From positions 1 to 64,000 of the forward strand of contig OMVY01000002.1 in NCBI GenBank assembly GCA_900314635.1: a DNA stretch of 64,000 bases. Reading direction: 5' to 3'. This stretch comes from an uncultured Methanobrevibacter sp. (GTDB lineage: Archaea > Methanobacteriota > Methanobacteria > Methanobacteriales > Methanobacteriaceae). The stretch's first letter is position 1. Each line of letters opens with the position of its first letter. Position numbers and translations under genes: made by a program. Positions 36,296 through 47,783 of the stretch are shown one piece after another. The notes below the pieces were generated by a model. It saw nothing but the letters and a program-made list of their open reading frames with translations. It searched no databases and was not told the DNA's origin.

Positions 36296-36595
36296 CTACC
36301 CCACTACTTCTAATATAGTAGAATCTCCTGGATCGTTGACTATTAAAGTAGCTACAGTGAAAGGCTTACCGCATACAGAACCTAATTCAACACTGGTACC
36401 TTCGTAGACAATGTAAGGTATGTTAGAGAGATTTGCATAGTATTCAACATCTTCTAAGATACTTTTTGGGCTGTTTGCTGCAACAACTGCAAGTAATCCT
36501 TTGCCTAATTTCAAAGATTGAATAGATTTTTCAGAGCCGAGTGTGACATCACCTGTGTCTACTGCAACCCTTATTCCTCTTTCTACGTCCATCAT
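36296..36595 (-). CDS. rpl30e: 50S ribosomal protein L30e
   Basis: 99 residues. L7Ae/L30e RNA-binding fold: DTGDVTLGSEKSIQSLKLG, LLAVVAANSPKSILEDVEYY and IPYIVYEGTSVELGSVCGKP are diagnostic. Found after rpoA2 in archaeal clusters; here separated from it by 507 bp of A/T spacer. ATG behind GGAGGCAG. Confidence 0.95.
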   Translation of the reverse strand: MMDVERGIRVAVDTGDVTLGSEKSIQSLKLGKGLLAVVAANSPKSILEDVEYYANLSNIPYIVYEGTSVELGSVCGKPFTVATLIVNDPGDSTILEVVG

Positions 36596-37102
36596 CTGCC
36601 TCCTAAATTTTGATTAGAAAAAATACTCTCATCAGAGAGTTGGGTTTATAGATTAATAAAGTAAGTGCTATTAATTTAATATAATATAAACATTAATAAT
36701 TAAAACATTAAATAATTAAAATTTAAAATTAGAATTTTTAAGATTTAATTAAAAATTAAATAAAAAATATAATAACAAATAGCTTAATTAAACTATTACT
36801 TTATAATTATGATAATTATCATATATATAATTTGTTAATTTTCACATTTTAAAAAAAAAAAAAAAAGACTGAATTAAAAATTTCCAAAAAATTTGCACTT
36901 AAAAAAATAAGCATTTGCATTATCAAATTAAAAAATACTATTTTTTCAAATAAAAAACACTACTTTTTCAAATTAAAAAAAACATATTACCTTTTCAAAA
37001 AAAACATACTATTTTTTCAAATTAAAAAAAATATAAATTTTTCAAAAAAAGAAAAAAAAGTTATAAAATTAATTATAACTTATTTTTGAAAATTTTACGT
37101 GT
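36596..37102. other. A/T spacer between rpoA2 and rpl30e
   Basis: Contains a 14-bp palindrome ATGATAATTATCAT at 36809-36822 and, at 36930-37045, degenerate repeats of about 33-35 nt built on CTATTTTTTCAAAT and A-runs. The rpl30e-nusA pair must therefore have its own promoter, likely the AATATAATATAAAC region near 36675-36690. Confidence 0.5.
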
Positions 37103-38305
<1,203 letters not shown>

Positions 38306-41300
38306 TTATTTACCATCCTGTGCTGATTTAACTCTCATTTCATCAATGATCTTGTCAAAGTTTGCCACCTTACCGAAATCACTTTTCGCAGGGTCTATTC
38401 CATCTTCACCAAATACAGTTTGAACAACTTGTCCATGGTTGTCGTGAACAACACCATCCTTATTTACAGTTAAATCCTCAAGAGCATTTACAAGTCTTCT
38501 CTGCATGTAACCTGATTGAGCTGTACGAATCGCGGTATCTACAAGACCTTCTCTTCCTCCCATTGCGTGGAAGAAGAATTCAATAGGATCAAGGCCTTCC
38601 TTGTATGAGGAGTGCACGAATCCTTTTGCTCTTGCCCCGAGTTCGTATTTCTTGAAGTGAGGAAGAGGCCTGTTAAGGTATCCCCTTTCAATACGTCCAC
38701 CACGAACGGATTGCTGTCCTACACAAGCACTAATCTGGGCAAGGTTCAATAAGGATGCCCTTGCACCTGTACGAGCCATTACCACAGAGTGATTGATGAG
38801 GTTCATATTGTCTTCGTCGAGATTACCTTCCTCATCCTGACTGTCCATGTTAAAGAACTCTTCTGCGATTACACCTGCGGAGTCCCTTGCTTCACCAAGA
38901 ACCTGCACGATACGCATTTCCAAAGTCTCTTCAAGGCTTCTTCCTGGCAATGCTTCCAGGAATCCCTCTTCATAGTTGCGAATCAGCTTGTCTACTTCAC
39001 GCTCCGCATTATCCAAGTGAGCCTCGATACGTTCGGTAGCCTCTTCAGGAATGTCTTCATCATTGATACTGGTGGTAATACCCGTCTTCATGATTCCCCA
39101 GATGGCAAGGTCTGTAGAACGGTCAAGGAATTCTTTTGCACGGTCGGCACCATATTCCTTTACAATGCGGTCAAGAATCTGACCTGAGAATGAACCATAT
39201 GCTGATTCGTCCATTGCACCGCATACAAGCTCCCCGTCCTTGATGACAACATAAGCATCGTACTGGCAGTCTTCTCCTTTACATACATCACATTTTCGAC
39301 AGATTTCCGCCTTGTAGTTCATGTTCAAATCATCTGGCAGCAGCAGGGAGAACAACTCTTTACCTGTCCAGTCTCTGCCTTTTCGTTTGAGATGCTTCTT
39401 ATCCACATAAGGATTGCCGAGAAGATGTGATTTTCTAATAGCTTGGAAAGCCTCGTCTTCAGGGAATTTCATTCCTCTTCTGGTTAAAAGGTAAGCTCCG
39501 GAAATGTGGTCGTGAATAGCTCCAATGATAGGACCACCGAAACGAGGAGATAGAATGTGTTCCTGAACTCTCATCAGGGATTTTGCCTCTGCTCTGGCTT
39601 CAGGGGTCTGGAAGACGTGCATATTCATTTCGTCTCCATCGAAATCCGCATTGTATGGAGGACATACACAAAGGTTGAGTCTGAAGGTCTTGTAAGGAAG
39701 CACCCTTACCTCATGGGCCATCATACTCATTCTGTGAAGTGAAGGCTGACGGTTGAATAAGACAATATCTCCATCTTTGAGATGTCTTAAAACCTCGTCT
39801 CCACGCTTCAGCATGTTTGCAATGACGCATCTGTTATCTTTTGAGAGCTTTCTCTTACGGCCGTCTTCGGAAATCACATAGTTAACACCAGGCTGGTATT
39901 TTGAACTTCTGCCTTCATTGAAGGAGTTTTTAATCTCTTCAAAGATGATATCTGTGATAATCTTGTTGATTTCCTCTTTCTTCGCTTTTTCTTCCTCGGT
40001 TTTGAAGTTAGTGACAGTCAATTGAGGAACCTGATACAATTTATCATCAATATAAACCTTTATCTTGGTCTGTTCAGCCATGTCAAGCTTGTCGTTGTCC
40101 TTGACGATCTTCTTGATATTTGCAATGATTGCATCCTTGTTGTCTTCCTTGATTGGGAATTCCTGAATAAGGGCGTTCTTTTCTGTTTGAACAAAATTCT
40201 CATCGACGAATTCGCTTTCAGGACCTCTGCAGATCATTTTATAAAGGTCTTTGAAGTTCCAGTCAGTTACATAGATAGGCACGGTAACCTCTCTTGCAAT
40301 CATTTCTGGAACCCCGACTTCATTGATGGAAATGTTAGGGTCTGGTGAGATAACAGTACGGGCAGAGAAGTTAACCCTTTTACCAGATAAATTGCTTCTG
40401 AAACGACCTTCCTTACCTTTCAATCTCTGAGTGAGTGTTTTAAGAGGTCTTCCTGATCTGTGTCTTGCAGGAGGAACACCACTTGCTTCATTATCAAAGT
40501 AGGTTGTCACATGGTACTGAAGCAGTTCCCATAAATCTTCAACGATAAGCTGTGGAGCACCTGCATCCATATTCTCAACCAGTCTCTGGTTGATTCTCAG
40601 AATATCAACCAATTTGTGGGTGAGGTCATCCTCTGAGCGTTCACCTGTATCCAGGGTAATGCTCGGCCTTACAGTTACAGGAGGAACTGGAAGCACGGTT
40701 AAAACCATCCATTCAGGACGGGCAATATATTTTCCATTTACTTTAGTGGTGTCAACGCCTAAAACATAAGCATCTTCATCAGTAATGCTTTCAAGTTTTG
40801 CTCTGACTTCGCTTGCAGTAAGCCTGTACTCTTCAGTTATGTTCCTGTCACGGTCATCACTCAGACGGTTTCCTTCCTCGTCATATTTTATGACTTCAAC
40901 AAATGTGGTTGGCTTGTCTATCTTAAGGTCCTTCTGCAATGCTCCACAGTGAGGACAGACTTCATAATCCTTGTCCTTCTTGGACTTGCAGTTCTTGAAG
41001 ACTTCTTTGAGATACTCGTCCAGGTTTTCTCCTCTTGCCTTGAGATTTCTAATCTCTTCAGTGCATTTTTCAATCTCGTCATCCTCTAAAAGAATGCGGC
41101 CGCATTCGCTGCATACAGAACGAAGGATCTTGTGAATGTCATCACCGTAACCGACATGAATAACCGGTCTTGCAAGATCTATTCTACCAAAGTGTCCCTG
41201 ACAGTCCCCTCCTTTCTCATTACAAGTCTGACATTTCAAACTTGGGTCGATAACGCCTAAATGACGGTCCATTAATCCTCCATCAATAGGATAACCATCC

Positions 41301-41410
41301 TCATCATAAGTATCCGGAGTTTCAATCTTAGCAACAGACATTTTTCTAATGGACTCTGGTGACATCAAACCAAAAGCAAGACTATCAATTTTTTTAATAA
41401 TACCTTTCAA
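38306..41410 (-). CDS. rpoA1: DNA-directed RNA polymerase subunit A'
   Basis: 1034 residues, longer than the roughly 860-910 usual for archaeal A'. The clamp zinc site CQTCNEKGGDCQGHFG lies near residue 58 and the catalytic NADFDGDEMNMHV near residue 595. Between WNFKDLYKMICRGPE (about 385) and YQPGVNYVI (about 500) lies an extra segment of about 100 residues, Lys/Glu-rich, that related sequences known to me lack. TTG start, well placed behind AAGGAGTC. Follows rpoB by 37 bp and precedes rpoA2 by 12 bp. Confidence 0.96.
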   Translation of the reverse strand: MKGIIKKIDSLAFGLMSPESIRKMSVAKIETPDTYDEDGYPIDGGLMDRHLGVIDPSLKCQTCNEKGGDCQGHFGRIDLARPVIHVGYGDDIHKILRSVCSECGRILLEDDEIEKCTEEIRNLKARGENLDEYLKEVFKNCKSKKDKDYEVCPHCGALQKDLKIDKPTTFVEVIKYDEEGNRLSDDRDRNITEEYRLTASEVRAKLESITDEDAYVLGVDTTKVNGKYIARPEWMVLTVLPVPPVTVRPSITLDTGERSEDDLTHKLVDILRINQRLVENMDAGAPQLIVEDLWELLQYHVTTYFDNEASGVPPARHRSGRPLKTLTQRLKGKEGRFRSNLSGKRVNFSARTVISPDPNISINEVGVPEMIAREVTVPIYVTDWNFKDLYKMICRGPESEFVDENFVQTEKNALIQEFPIKEDNKDAIIANIKKIVKDNDKLDMAEQTKIKVYIDDKLYQVPQLTVTNFKTEEEKAKKEEINKIITDIIFEEIKNSFNEGRSSKYQPGVNYVISEDGRKRKLSKDNRCVIANMLKRGDEVLRHLKDGDIVLFNRQPSLHRMSMMAHEVRVLPYKTFRLNLCVCPPYNADFDGDEMNMHVFQTPEARAEAKSLMRVQEHILSPRFGGPIIGAIHDHISGAYLLTRRGMKFPEDEAFQAIRKSHLLGNPYVDKKHLKRKGRDWTGKELFSLLLPDDLNMNYKAEICRKCDVCKGEDCQYDAYVVIKDGELVCGAMDESAYGSFSGQILDRIVKEYGADRAKEFLDRSTDLAIWGIMKTGITTSINDEDIPEEATERIEAHLDNAEREVDKLIRNYEEGFLEALPGRSLEETLEMRIVQVLGEARDSAGVIAEEFFNMDSQDEEGNLDEDNMNLINHSVVMARTGARASLLNLAQISACVGQQSVRGGRIERGYLNRPLPHFKKYELGARAKGFVHSSYKEGLDPIEFFFHAMGGREGLVDTAIRTAQSGYMQRRLVNALEDLTVNKDGVVHDNHGQVVQTVFGEDGIDPAKSDFGKVANFDKIIDEMRVKSAQDGK

Positions 41411-41447
41411 AATATTGACTCCTTAAAAAATTTTTTCAATACCTGTT

Positions 41448-44400
41448 TTATGCTTTATCTCCTAATACTAATTTAGGGAACATACATAAACTCTTAAGTT
41501 CATCCAATAACAATTTGTAAGCATATGAAATTTCAATTGGGAAAGTTTCAGAATCTCCACAAATTGGACAGTGTGTTTCATTAGTGCCTTTTTCCTTGAC
41601 TGCCAGCATTCCACAGTCGTTGCACACAACTGCCTCGTACTTGTCTGACTCATATAAAAGTCTTTCTAAAAGGGACAATGAAGCTCCGTGGGCAATAAGA
41701 CAATCTCTTTCCATTTCTCCAAACCTGAGACCACCTTCACGGGCTCTACCTTCAGTAGGCTGGCGGGTAAGTACTTGAACAGGTCCAGTGGAACGAGCAT
41801 ATACCTTATCAGTTGTCATGTGGTGTAATTTCTGGTAATAAGCCACTCCAACGAAGATTTCAGCTTCAATACGCTCACCGGTCACACCATTGTAGAGTGA
41901 TTCGCATCCTGCAGTTTCAAATCCGTTTTTGAAGAGCTGGTCCTTGATCAAGTCTTCTACGGTGTTATATTCCTTATCATTGTCAGGGTCAAACTCATCT
42001 GTAATATTGGTTTGGAAAGGAGTACCGTCTACACGGTGACCTTCCAGACATCCTGCCTTACCTGCAACCATTTCCAATACCTGTCCTACAGACATTCTTG
42101 ATGGAATAGCGTGAGGATTTACAATGATATCCGGAACTACGCCGTCTTCAGTAAATGGAATGTCATCTTGAGATAATATAAGACCTACAACACCCTTCTG
42201 ACCATGTCTTGATGCGAACTTGTCACCGAATTGAGGTTGTCTGCATTCTCTAACTCTTATTTTGGTCAATTTGTTTCCTTCAACTGTTTCACTAAGCAAT
42301 ACAGCATCAACGATACCCTTTTCACCATGTCTTACAGTTACTGAGGATTCTCTTCTCTTCTCACCGACGGTACCGAACTCATCGATTTCCTCCAGGAACC
42401 TTGGAGGAGAAGTCTTACCTATTAAAACATCACCTGATTCAACGCGTTTTTCAGGGCTTACAATACCGTCTGCAGGGTCAAGATGTTCATATGCGTCTTC
42501 GCTGCGATATCCTTTAACCCCTTTCTCAGGAACTTCAAACTTGTCCACTTGTCCTCCGGGATAACGTCTTTCAGATGCTTCATATGATCTGAAGAAGGAA
42601 CTTCTTCCCATTCCCCTCTCAAGAGAGGACTTGTTTAAAATCATTGCGTCTTCCATGTTGTATCCTTCATAAGACATCAAAGCGACTACCAGGTTCTGAC
42701 CTGAAGGCCTTTTATCATAATTTGTAGCATCAATGATTCTTGTTTTCACCATAGGAACTTGAGGGTGGTGGAGCAAGTGGGCACGGGTATCGGTACGGAA
42801 TGCATAGTTGGATACATATAATCCCAATGCCTGTTTTGTCATACCTGCTTCCATTGTGTTTCTTGGAGATGAGTTGTGGTCTGAAAACGGAATAATACCT
42901 GCGCAAATACCCAGCATGGTAGATGGGTCGATTTCCAGGTGTGTGTGCTCAGGAGTCAAGTGATCTTCATCCATTGCGATAAAGGAGTTTTCCTCTTCTT
43001 CAGCATCAAGGTATTCTAAAACACCAAGTTCGAATAATTCATCCCATTTGATATCTCCGGATTCAACACTCTCTAAAATATCGGAAGTGAGTTTGGACTC
43101 ACCATTTTCAACAAGAATGAGAGGTCTTCTAGCTCTTCCAGGATCTGTGAAGATGTAAATCTCATGGTTGTCTTCATAATATGTGATGTTCATCTCATTT
43201 GAGATTTCACCAGCTCGTCTTTTATTTCTCATTTCCACAGTGAATTCTTCAGGACGATAGCAGCTTCCAATCAATTCACCATTGATATAGATTTTTGTCT
43301 TTATTCCTTCGGAAGTTTCACTTTCATCCAGATAATCCATGGTTTTGATGATATTTACAACATCATCCTTGTCAAATCCTTCGGAAATCTTGCACATTAA
43401 AGCAAGGTTCTTTACAAGTCCACAGTTTGGTCCTTCAGGAGTTTCATTAGGACAGATCTTACCGAACTGTGTAGGGTGCAAGTCTCTTGCTTCAAAGTGA
43501 GGCTGGCTTCTGGTAAGAGGTGATACCACACGTCTTAAATGTGAAAGTGTAGCCATGTAACTTACTCTGTCTAAAAGCTGGCTTACACCTGCTCTTCCAC
43601 CTACCCAGTTACCTGTAGCGATTGCATGCTTGATGTTTTCAGTTAAGACATCACTACGTACTGCCTGTTTGATTGAAAGCTCTTTTCCTCTGGACAAGCT
43701 TCTCTCAAGCTGGTAGCTCATATCACGAGTTAATGAGGTGAAAGCAACTCTGAATAAGTCTTCCATTAAGTCTCCGGAGACTCTGAGTCTCTTATTGGTG
43801 TAATGGTCCTTATCGTGAGGTTTTCTCTGACCTTCGATTACTTGAAGCAGCATTTCAGTCATTTCAGCTAAGTAGATAGCTTTAGCTTCTCTGTTTTCAG
43901 ATTCTGTTCCCATATGAGGAAGCAAGTATTTATCAATGACATCCTCCGCACGCTTGATTCTGTATTCCTCGGTCATTCCTTTTGCAACACGGTTACCTAT
44001 GTAACGGATAGCGGCAACTCTCAGATATTCCTCTCTTTCTTCCTTGGACATTTCGGCCATTTCAGCGGAATCTGTATTCAAGTCATCGTTTGAAACCTGG
44101 ATGTCATCTGCAATGCACATCTGGAAATCAAAGTCGTCTGAGATTTTTGTAATAATCTGTTCATCTGTGGATAAGCCTAAAGCTCTAAGCAGGATTACAA
44201 GAGGAATCTCGCCAGGAACATAAGGGAATGAAATTCTTAAGAAGACACCGCTTTTACGTGGCTTTTTGTATTCCAAAGTAATTCTTGCTCTGAAACCACT
44301 TCTAATTGAAGTTACTATGGCTTTAGCATGCCTGTCTTCAACTTCCTCAGGCTTTTGCTCCAGTATGATCTTGTTTGGCGCAATCTCTTCCATTGTTACA

Positions 44401-44882
44401 ACAGCTCTCTCGGAACCGTTTACAATGAAATATCCTCCAGGATCTTGAGGGTCTTCCTCTTTTTCAAGCAATTCTTCTTTATTAAGACCATGCAAGTGAC
44501 AGATGTTGGATTTGAGCATTAAAGGAAGTTCTCCAATATATACTTCTTCAAATGGTGGCACTTCATCCTCATCATCTCTTTTCAATCTCATTTCAAGATA
44601 CATGTGAGCGGAATAGTTTAAATTTCTAAGTCTTGCTTCAGTTGGGAAAATCTCTCTGTTGGAACCATCTGCTTCTCGAGTAAATGGCTTTTCAATCCTG
44701 AGCTTTCCTGTTTGAAGTCTTATTTTAGTGCCATCTTCATCTTCCAATTCAATTGGTTCACTTATGTCAATGATTTTTTGAATACGATTGTCGACAAAAT
44801 CATTATAAGACTTAATATGATGGTCTACTAAGTTATAACTGTCAAAAAATGAGTCTACTAGACTCCATGTCTTTTCCTTCAT
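41448..44882 (-). CDS. rpoB: DNA-directed RNA polymerase subunit B (single chain)
   Basis: 1144 residues in one frame. N-terminal half: GGYFIVNGSERAVV and LHPTQFGKICPNETPEGPNC. C-terminal half: ICAGIIPFSDHNSSPRNTME, GDKFASRHGQKGV, and a zinc site CNDCGML...CPICGD near residue 1080. Many methanogens split this subunit into B'' and B' between the two halves (around the DEDHLTPEHTHLEI region, residue 640); here the chain runs straight through. ATG behind GGAGAAATT. Confidence 0.96.
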   Translation of the reverse strand: MKEKTWSLVDSFFDSYNLVDHHIKSYNDFVDNRIQKIIDISEPIELEDEDGTKIRLQTGKLRIEKPFTREADGSNREIFPTEARLRNLNYSAHMYLEMRLKRDDEDEVPPFEEVYIGELPLMLKSNICHLHGLNKEELLEKEEDPQDPGGYFIVNGSERAVVTMEEIAPNKIILEQKPEEVEDRHAKAIVTSIRSGFRARITLEYKKPRKSGVFLRISFPYVPGEIPLVILLRALGLSTDEQIITKISDDFDFQMCIADDIQVSNDDLNTDSAEMAEMSKEEREEYLRVAAIRYIGNRVAKGMTEEYRIKRAEDVIDKYLLPHMGTESENREAKAIYLAEMTEMLLQVIEGQRKPHDKDHYTNKRLRVSGDLMEDLFRVAFTSLTRDMSYQLERSLSRGKELSIKQAVRSDVLTENIKHAIATGNWVGGRAGVSQLLDRVSYMATLSHLRRVVSPLTRSQPHFEARDLHPTQFGKICPNETPEGPNCGLVKNLALMCKISEGFDKDDVVNIIKTMDYLDESETSEGIKTKIYINGELIGSCYRPEEFTVEMRNKRRAGEISNEMNITYYEDNHEIYIFTDPGRARRPLILVENGESKLTSDILESVESGDIKWDELFELGVLEYLDAEEEENSFIAMDEDHLTPEHTHLEIDPSTMLGICAGIIPFSDHNSSPRNTMEAGMTKQALGLYVSNYAFRTDTRAHLLHHPQVPMVKTRIIDATNYDKRPSGQNLVVALMSYEGYNMEDAMILNKSSLERGMGRSSFFRSYEASERRYPGGQVDKFEVPEKGVKGYRSEDAYEHLDPADGIVSPEKRVESGDVLIGKTSPPRFLEEIDEFGTVGEKRRESSVTVRHGEKGIVDAVLLSETVEGNKLTKIRVRECRQPQFGDKFASRHGQKGVVGLILSQDDIPFTEDGVVPDIIVNPHAIPSRMSVGQVLEMVAGKAGCLEGHRVDGTPFQTNITDEFDPDNDKEYNTVEDLIKDQLFKNGFETAGCESLYNGVTGERIEAEIFVGVAYYQKLHHMTTDKVYARSTGPVQVLTRQPTEGRAREGGLRFGEMERDCLIAHGASLSLLERLLYESDKYEAVVCNDCGMLAVKEKGTNETHCPICGDSETFPIEISYAYKLLLDELKSLCMFPKLVLGDKA

Positions 44883-45020
44883 CTAATTTCTCCGAATATA
44901 ATATTATAAAAAGCAAATTAATAAATCATATTTCGCAAATAAAAGCGAATTAGCATTATGGATTTTTAAAAACTAATCAATCGGAATAAGTCGCTAAAAT
45001 CTACTGATAAAATATTAAGT

Positions 45021-45133
45021 AAAAACTAAAATCCAAAGCAATAAATTAAAATAATCACTAAAATTCATCAACAAGCATTAGCAAAAACTAAAATCCAAAG
45101 CAATAAATTAAAATAATCACTAAAATTCATCAA
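45021..45133. repeat. 62-bp-period direct repeat between rpoH and rpoB
   Basis: A 51-bp block starting AAAAACTAAAATCCAAAGCA occurs at 45021-45071 and again, identical, at 45083-45133. It lies in the leader of rpoB. It may be a duplication without function. Confidence 0.8.
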
Positions 45134-45166
45134 TAAGTAAACTAAAGCAGATTAATCCAAATAAGA

Positions 45167-45415
45167 TTATTTATCGTTTCTAAAACCATTTACAAACCTG
45201 TAAGTTACAAAGGTTCCTGCAGTCTCGCTATCTCTTGTGATTTGTAAAACATCACCCTCTTCAGCGCCTATAGCTTTAACTACAGGATCATCCGCTTTTA
45301 TTCTTGGAAGCTGATATTTGTCATAGTCGAGATTTTTAAAAATCTCTTCAACTTCCTCTTCAGTTAAAATTTTATGTTCTGGAACACTTTCATGTTCTAA
45401 TATATCAAATTTCAA
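45167..45415 (-). CDS. rpoH: DNA-directed RNA polymerase subunit H
   Basis: 82 residues, archaeal Rpb5 C-terminal-like subunit. FDILEHESVPEHKILTEEEV, QLPRIKADDPVVKAIGAEEG and VTYRFV are the family pattern. It heads the rpo cluster, 284 bp before rpoB. TTG start with a strong GGAGGAATATT. Confidence 0.95.
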   Translation of the reverse strand: MKFDILEHESVPEHKILTEEEVEEIFKNLDYDKYQLPRIKADDPVVKAIGAEEGDVLQITRDSETAGTFVTYRFVNGFRNDK

Positions 45416-45773
45416 AATATTCCTCCAATTTGAAGATAATTTTAAATTATTCCATTGGAATAAAAATTTTTAACTAAAAAATTAAATTAACTGATTATAC
45501 CTTGTTCATACTTTTTATATCATAGAATTGAATTCAAACAAGTAAAAAAAAGATATTAACGACTAAGCCCTTCTAAAACAAAAAGCAGCCACTCATAAAA
45601 ATAAAAATTCTTAATACCCCTCAATTACCTATTATAATCCTTAAAATTCTACTAGAATACCATTCTAAATTTAAATGATTGGAAATTTAAATTGATCTTT
45701 GATTAACTAAACGAAAAAAATATAATGAAAAAGTTAATTCTAGTTAAATTGAAATAAATAAAAAAAATCAGAG
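45416..45773. other. Spacer upstream of rpoH
   Basis: A/T-rich; must hold the rpo promoter. A minus-strand TATA-like GATATAAAAAGT lies near 45510-45523. No gene seen. Confidence 0.5.
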
Positions 45774-45848
<75 letters not shown>

Positions 45849-45896
45849 GATTACAAATGAAATTAATTTGGCTATCTCTTAACTTAAAAAGTTAAG

Positions 45897-45968
45897 CGCC
45901 TTGGCCGGGATTTGAACCCGAGTCGCGGGCTCGACAGGCCCACATGATAGCCCCTACACCACCAAGGC
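45897..45968 (-). tRNA. tRNA-Asp (GUC)
   Basis: Acceptor GCCTTGG/CCAAGGC; anticodon loop CTGTCGA gives GUC; T arm CGGGTTCAAATCCCG. Confidence 0.96.
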
Positions 45969-46138
45969 ATTTACCTTGAGCAATAAGAATTGACTCAGTA
46001 CTAATAATTATGTACATCACTATATATAAAGGTTTTGATTATCCTTCTAAAAAGAAATTTGATTAAATAAAACTATAATTTTAGATAAAAAACGCTTTAA
46101 AATTCTTAAGTAGAGGAATCAAAATTATAATAATGAAA

Positions 46139-46211
<73 letters not shown>

Positions 46212-46217
46212 TAGGAA

Positions 46218-46291
<74 letters not shown>

Positions 46292-46397
46292 ATACAACAT
46301 TAATTATTTTAATCACAATAGTATTTAAATGTTACTATTTATATCATTTAAAAAATTTAAGATTGAAATTAAATTTGTGATTAAAAGTACTTAAAAA

Positions 46398-46471
<74 letters not shown>

Positions 46472-46638
46472 AGTTGATTTAATGAAAAAATTTCAAAATA
46501 AAATATTCAACATTAAACTTTTAGTAAAACATCACTTAAATAGTTTACTATTATAATTATATATATTTAAAAACTTCAATGGAAAACTGAATTTTAAAAT
46601 CACAAATCATCACGAATCAAATCATCAATTTAAGCAAT

Positions 46639-46654
46639 CCGATTATTAAATCGG
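46639..46654. promoter_or_regulatory. Small inverted repeat upstream of thiM
   Basis: CCGAT-tattaa-ATCGG lies about 20-25 bp before a TATA-like TTATATTTAAATA near 46675. Position fits an activator or repressor site for the thiamine genes, but no regulator is encoded nearby. Confidence 0.3.
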
Positions 46655-46758
46655 AAAACAGCGTTATAATATCTTATATTTAAATATTTTTAATGTGAAT
46701 AATATATTGAGGATAGAATATCCAAAAACAATTTAAAAAAAAATTAAAGAATGATAAA

Positions 46759-47661
46759 ATGTCAGAAGAAAATATAACTTATGAAACCGCTCAGGAAATT
46801 TTAGATGCAATCCAAGATGCTATGGAAAATGTAAAAGCTAAAAATCCACTGACACATTGCATTACAAACATTGTAACCACAAATGATTGTGCCAATGCTG
46901 CTCTTGCTGTAGGAGCTTCCCCTATCATGGCAGACGATGAAGAAGAAATAGCTGAAATCGTTGACATGGCAGATGTTCTGGTAATCAATATTGGAAAACT
47001 CTCAAAAGAACAGATCAAGGCAATGAAGGCTGGAGCTGAACATGCCAACAAAACAGGCACCCCAATAGCTATCGACCCAGTAGGCGCTGGAATCAGCAGG
47101 CTTAGAAACGATTTAATCAAAGACCTTGTATTAAATTACGATGTCAAATCAATCAGGGGAAACATGTCCGAGATAAAGGCAATAGCTAATCTGATTGAAT
47201 TGGACATTCTGCAGGACAGCAAATCCCAAAGCGGAAAGGGAGTGGATGTTGCAGCAGACGACATAATCTCCAAGGAAACATTAAAGAAGAATGGAATCAT
47301 TGTAAAGGAACTTGCAAAAGAATTAAACACCACTGTCGGTGCAAGCGGACCTATAGACATCATATCTGATGGAAATAAAACTTTTGCCATAGAAAACGGC
47401 GATGAGATCATGCCTTGCATCACAGGCAGCGGATGCATGCTGACCACAATCATTGGAAGCTATGTTGGAGCAAACGATGGTCTTCTTGGAACAGTCTCAG
47501 CAAGTCTGCTCATGGCAATAGCTGGAGAAAAAGCTGCAGCCAAAGTCCGTGAAAACGACCTGGGAACCGGAAGCTTTAGAACATTCCTGATTGATAACCT
47601 TTACAAGTTAACCGCGAAAGATTTAATTGAAAATGCTAATTTGTATGAAATAGACATCTAA
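46759..47661 (+). CDS. thiM: Hydroxyethylthiazole kinase
   Basis: 300 residues. Phosphorylates the thiazole alcohol in thiamine salvage. PLTHCITNIVTTNDCANAAL near residue 34, IDPVGAGISRLR near 113 and the anion hole GSGCMLTTIIGSYVG near 225 are diagnostic. A 35-residue N-terminal helix precedes the core. ATG has a weak ribosome-binding site. thiE follows after 122 bp, completing the route to thiamine phosphate. Confidence 0.95.
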   Translation: MSEENITYETAQEILDAIQDAMENVKAKNPLTHCITNIVTTNDCANAALAVGASPIMADDEEEIAEIVDMADVLVINIGKLSKEQIKAMKAGAEHANKTGTPIAIDPVGAGISRLRNDLIKDLVLNYDVKSIRGNMSEIKAIANLIELDILQDSKSQSGKGVDVAADDIISKETLKKNGIIVKELAKELNTTVGASGPIDIISDGNKTFAIENGDEIMPCITGSGCMLTTIIGSYVGANDGLLGTVSASLLMAIAGEKAAAKVRENDLGTGSFRTFLIDNLYKLTAKDLIENANLYEIDI

Positions 47662-47783
47662 TTAAATAACATACAGATTATTAATATTATAATAATTTTA
47701 AAGATTTTAATAGATTAAAATAATATAATATTAAAAGATTTACCTGCTTGATAATATATAATAAAATTTTAAAAGATGATTGA

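Noticed and set aside
46472-46758. TPP riboswitch before thiM
   Set aside because: No CTGAGA or ACCTGA-type core motifs in the leader.
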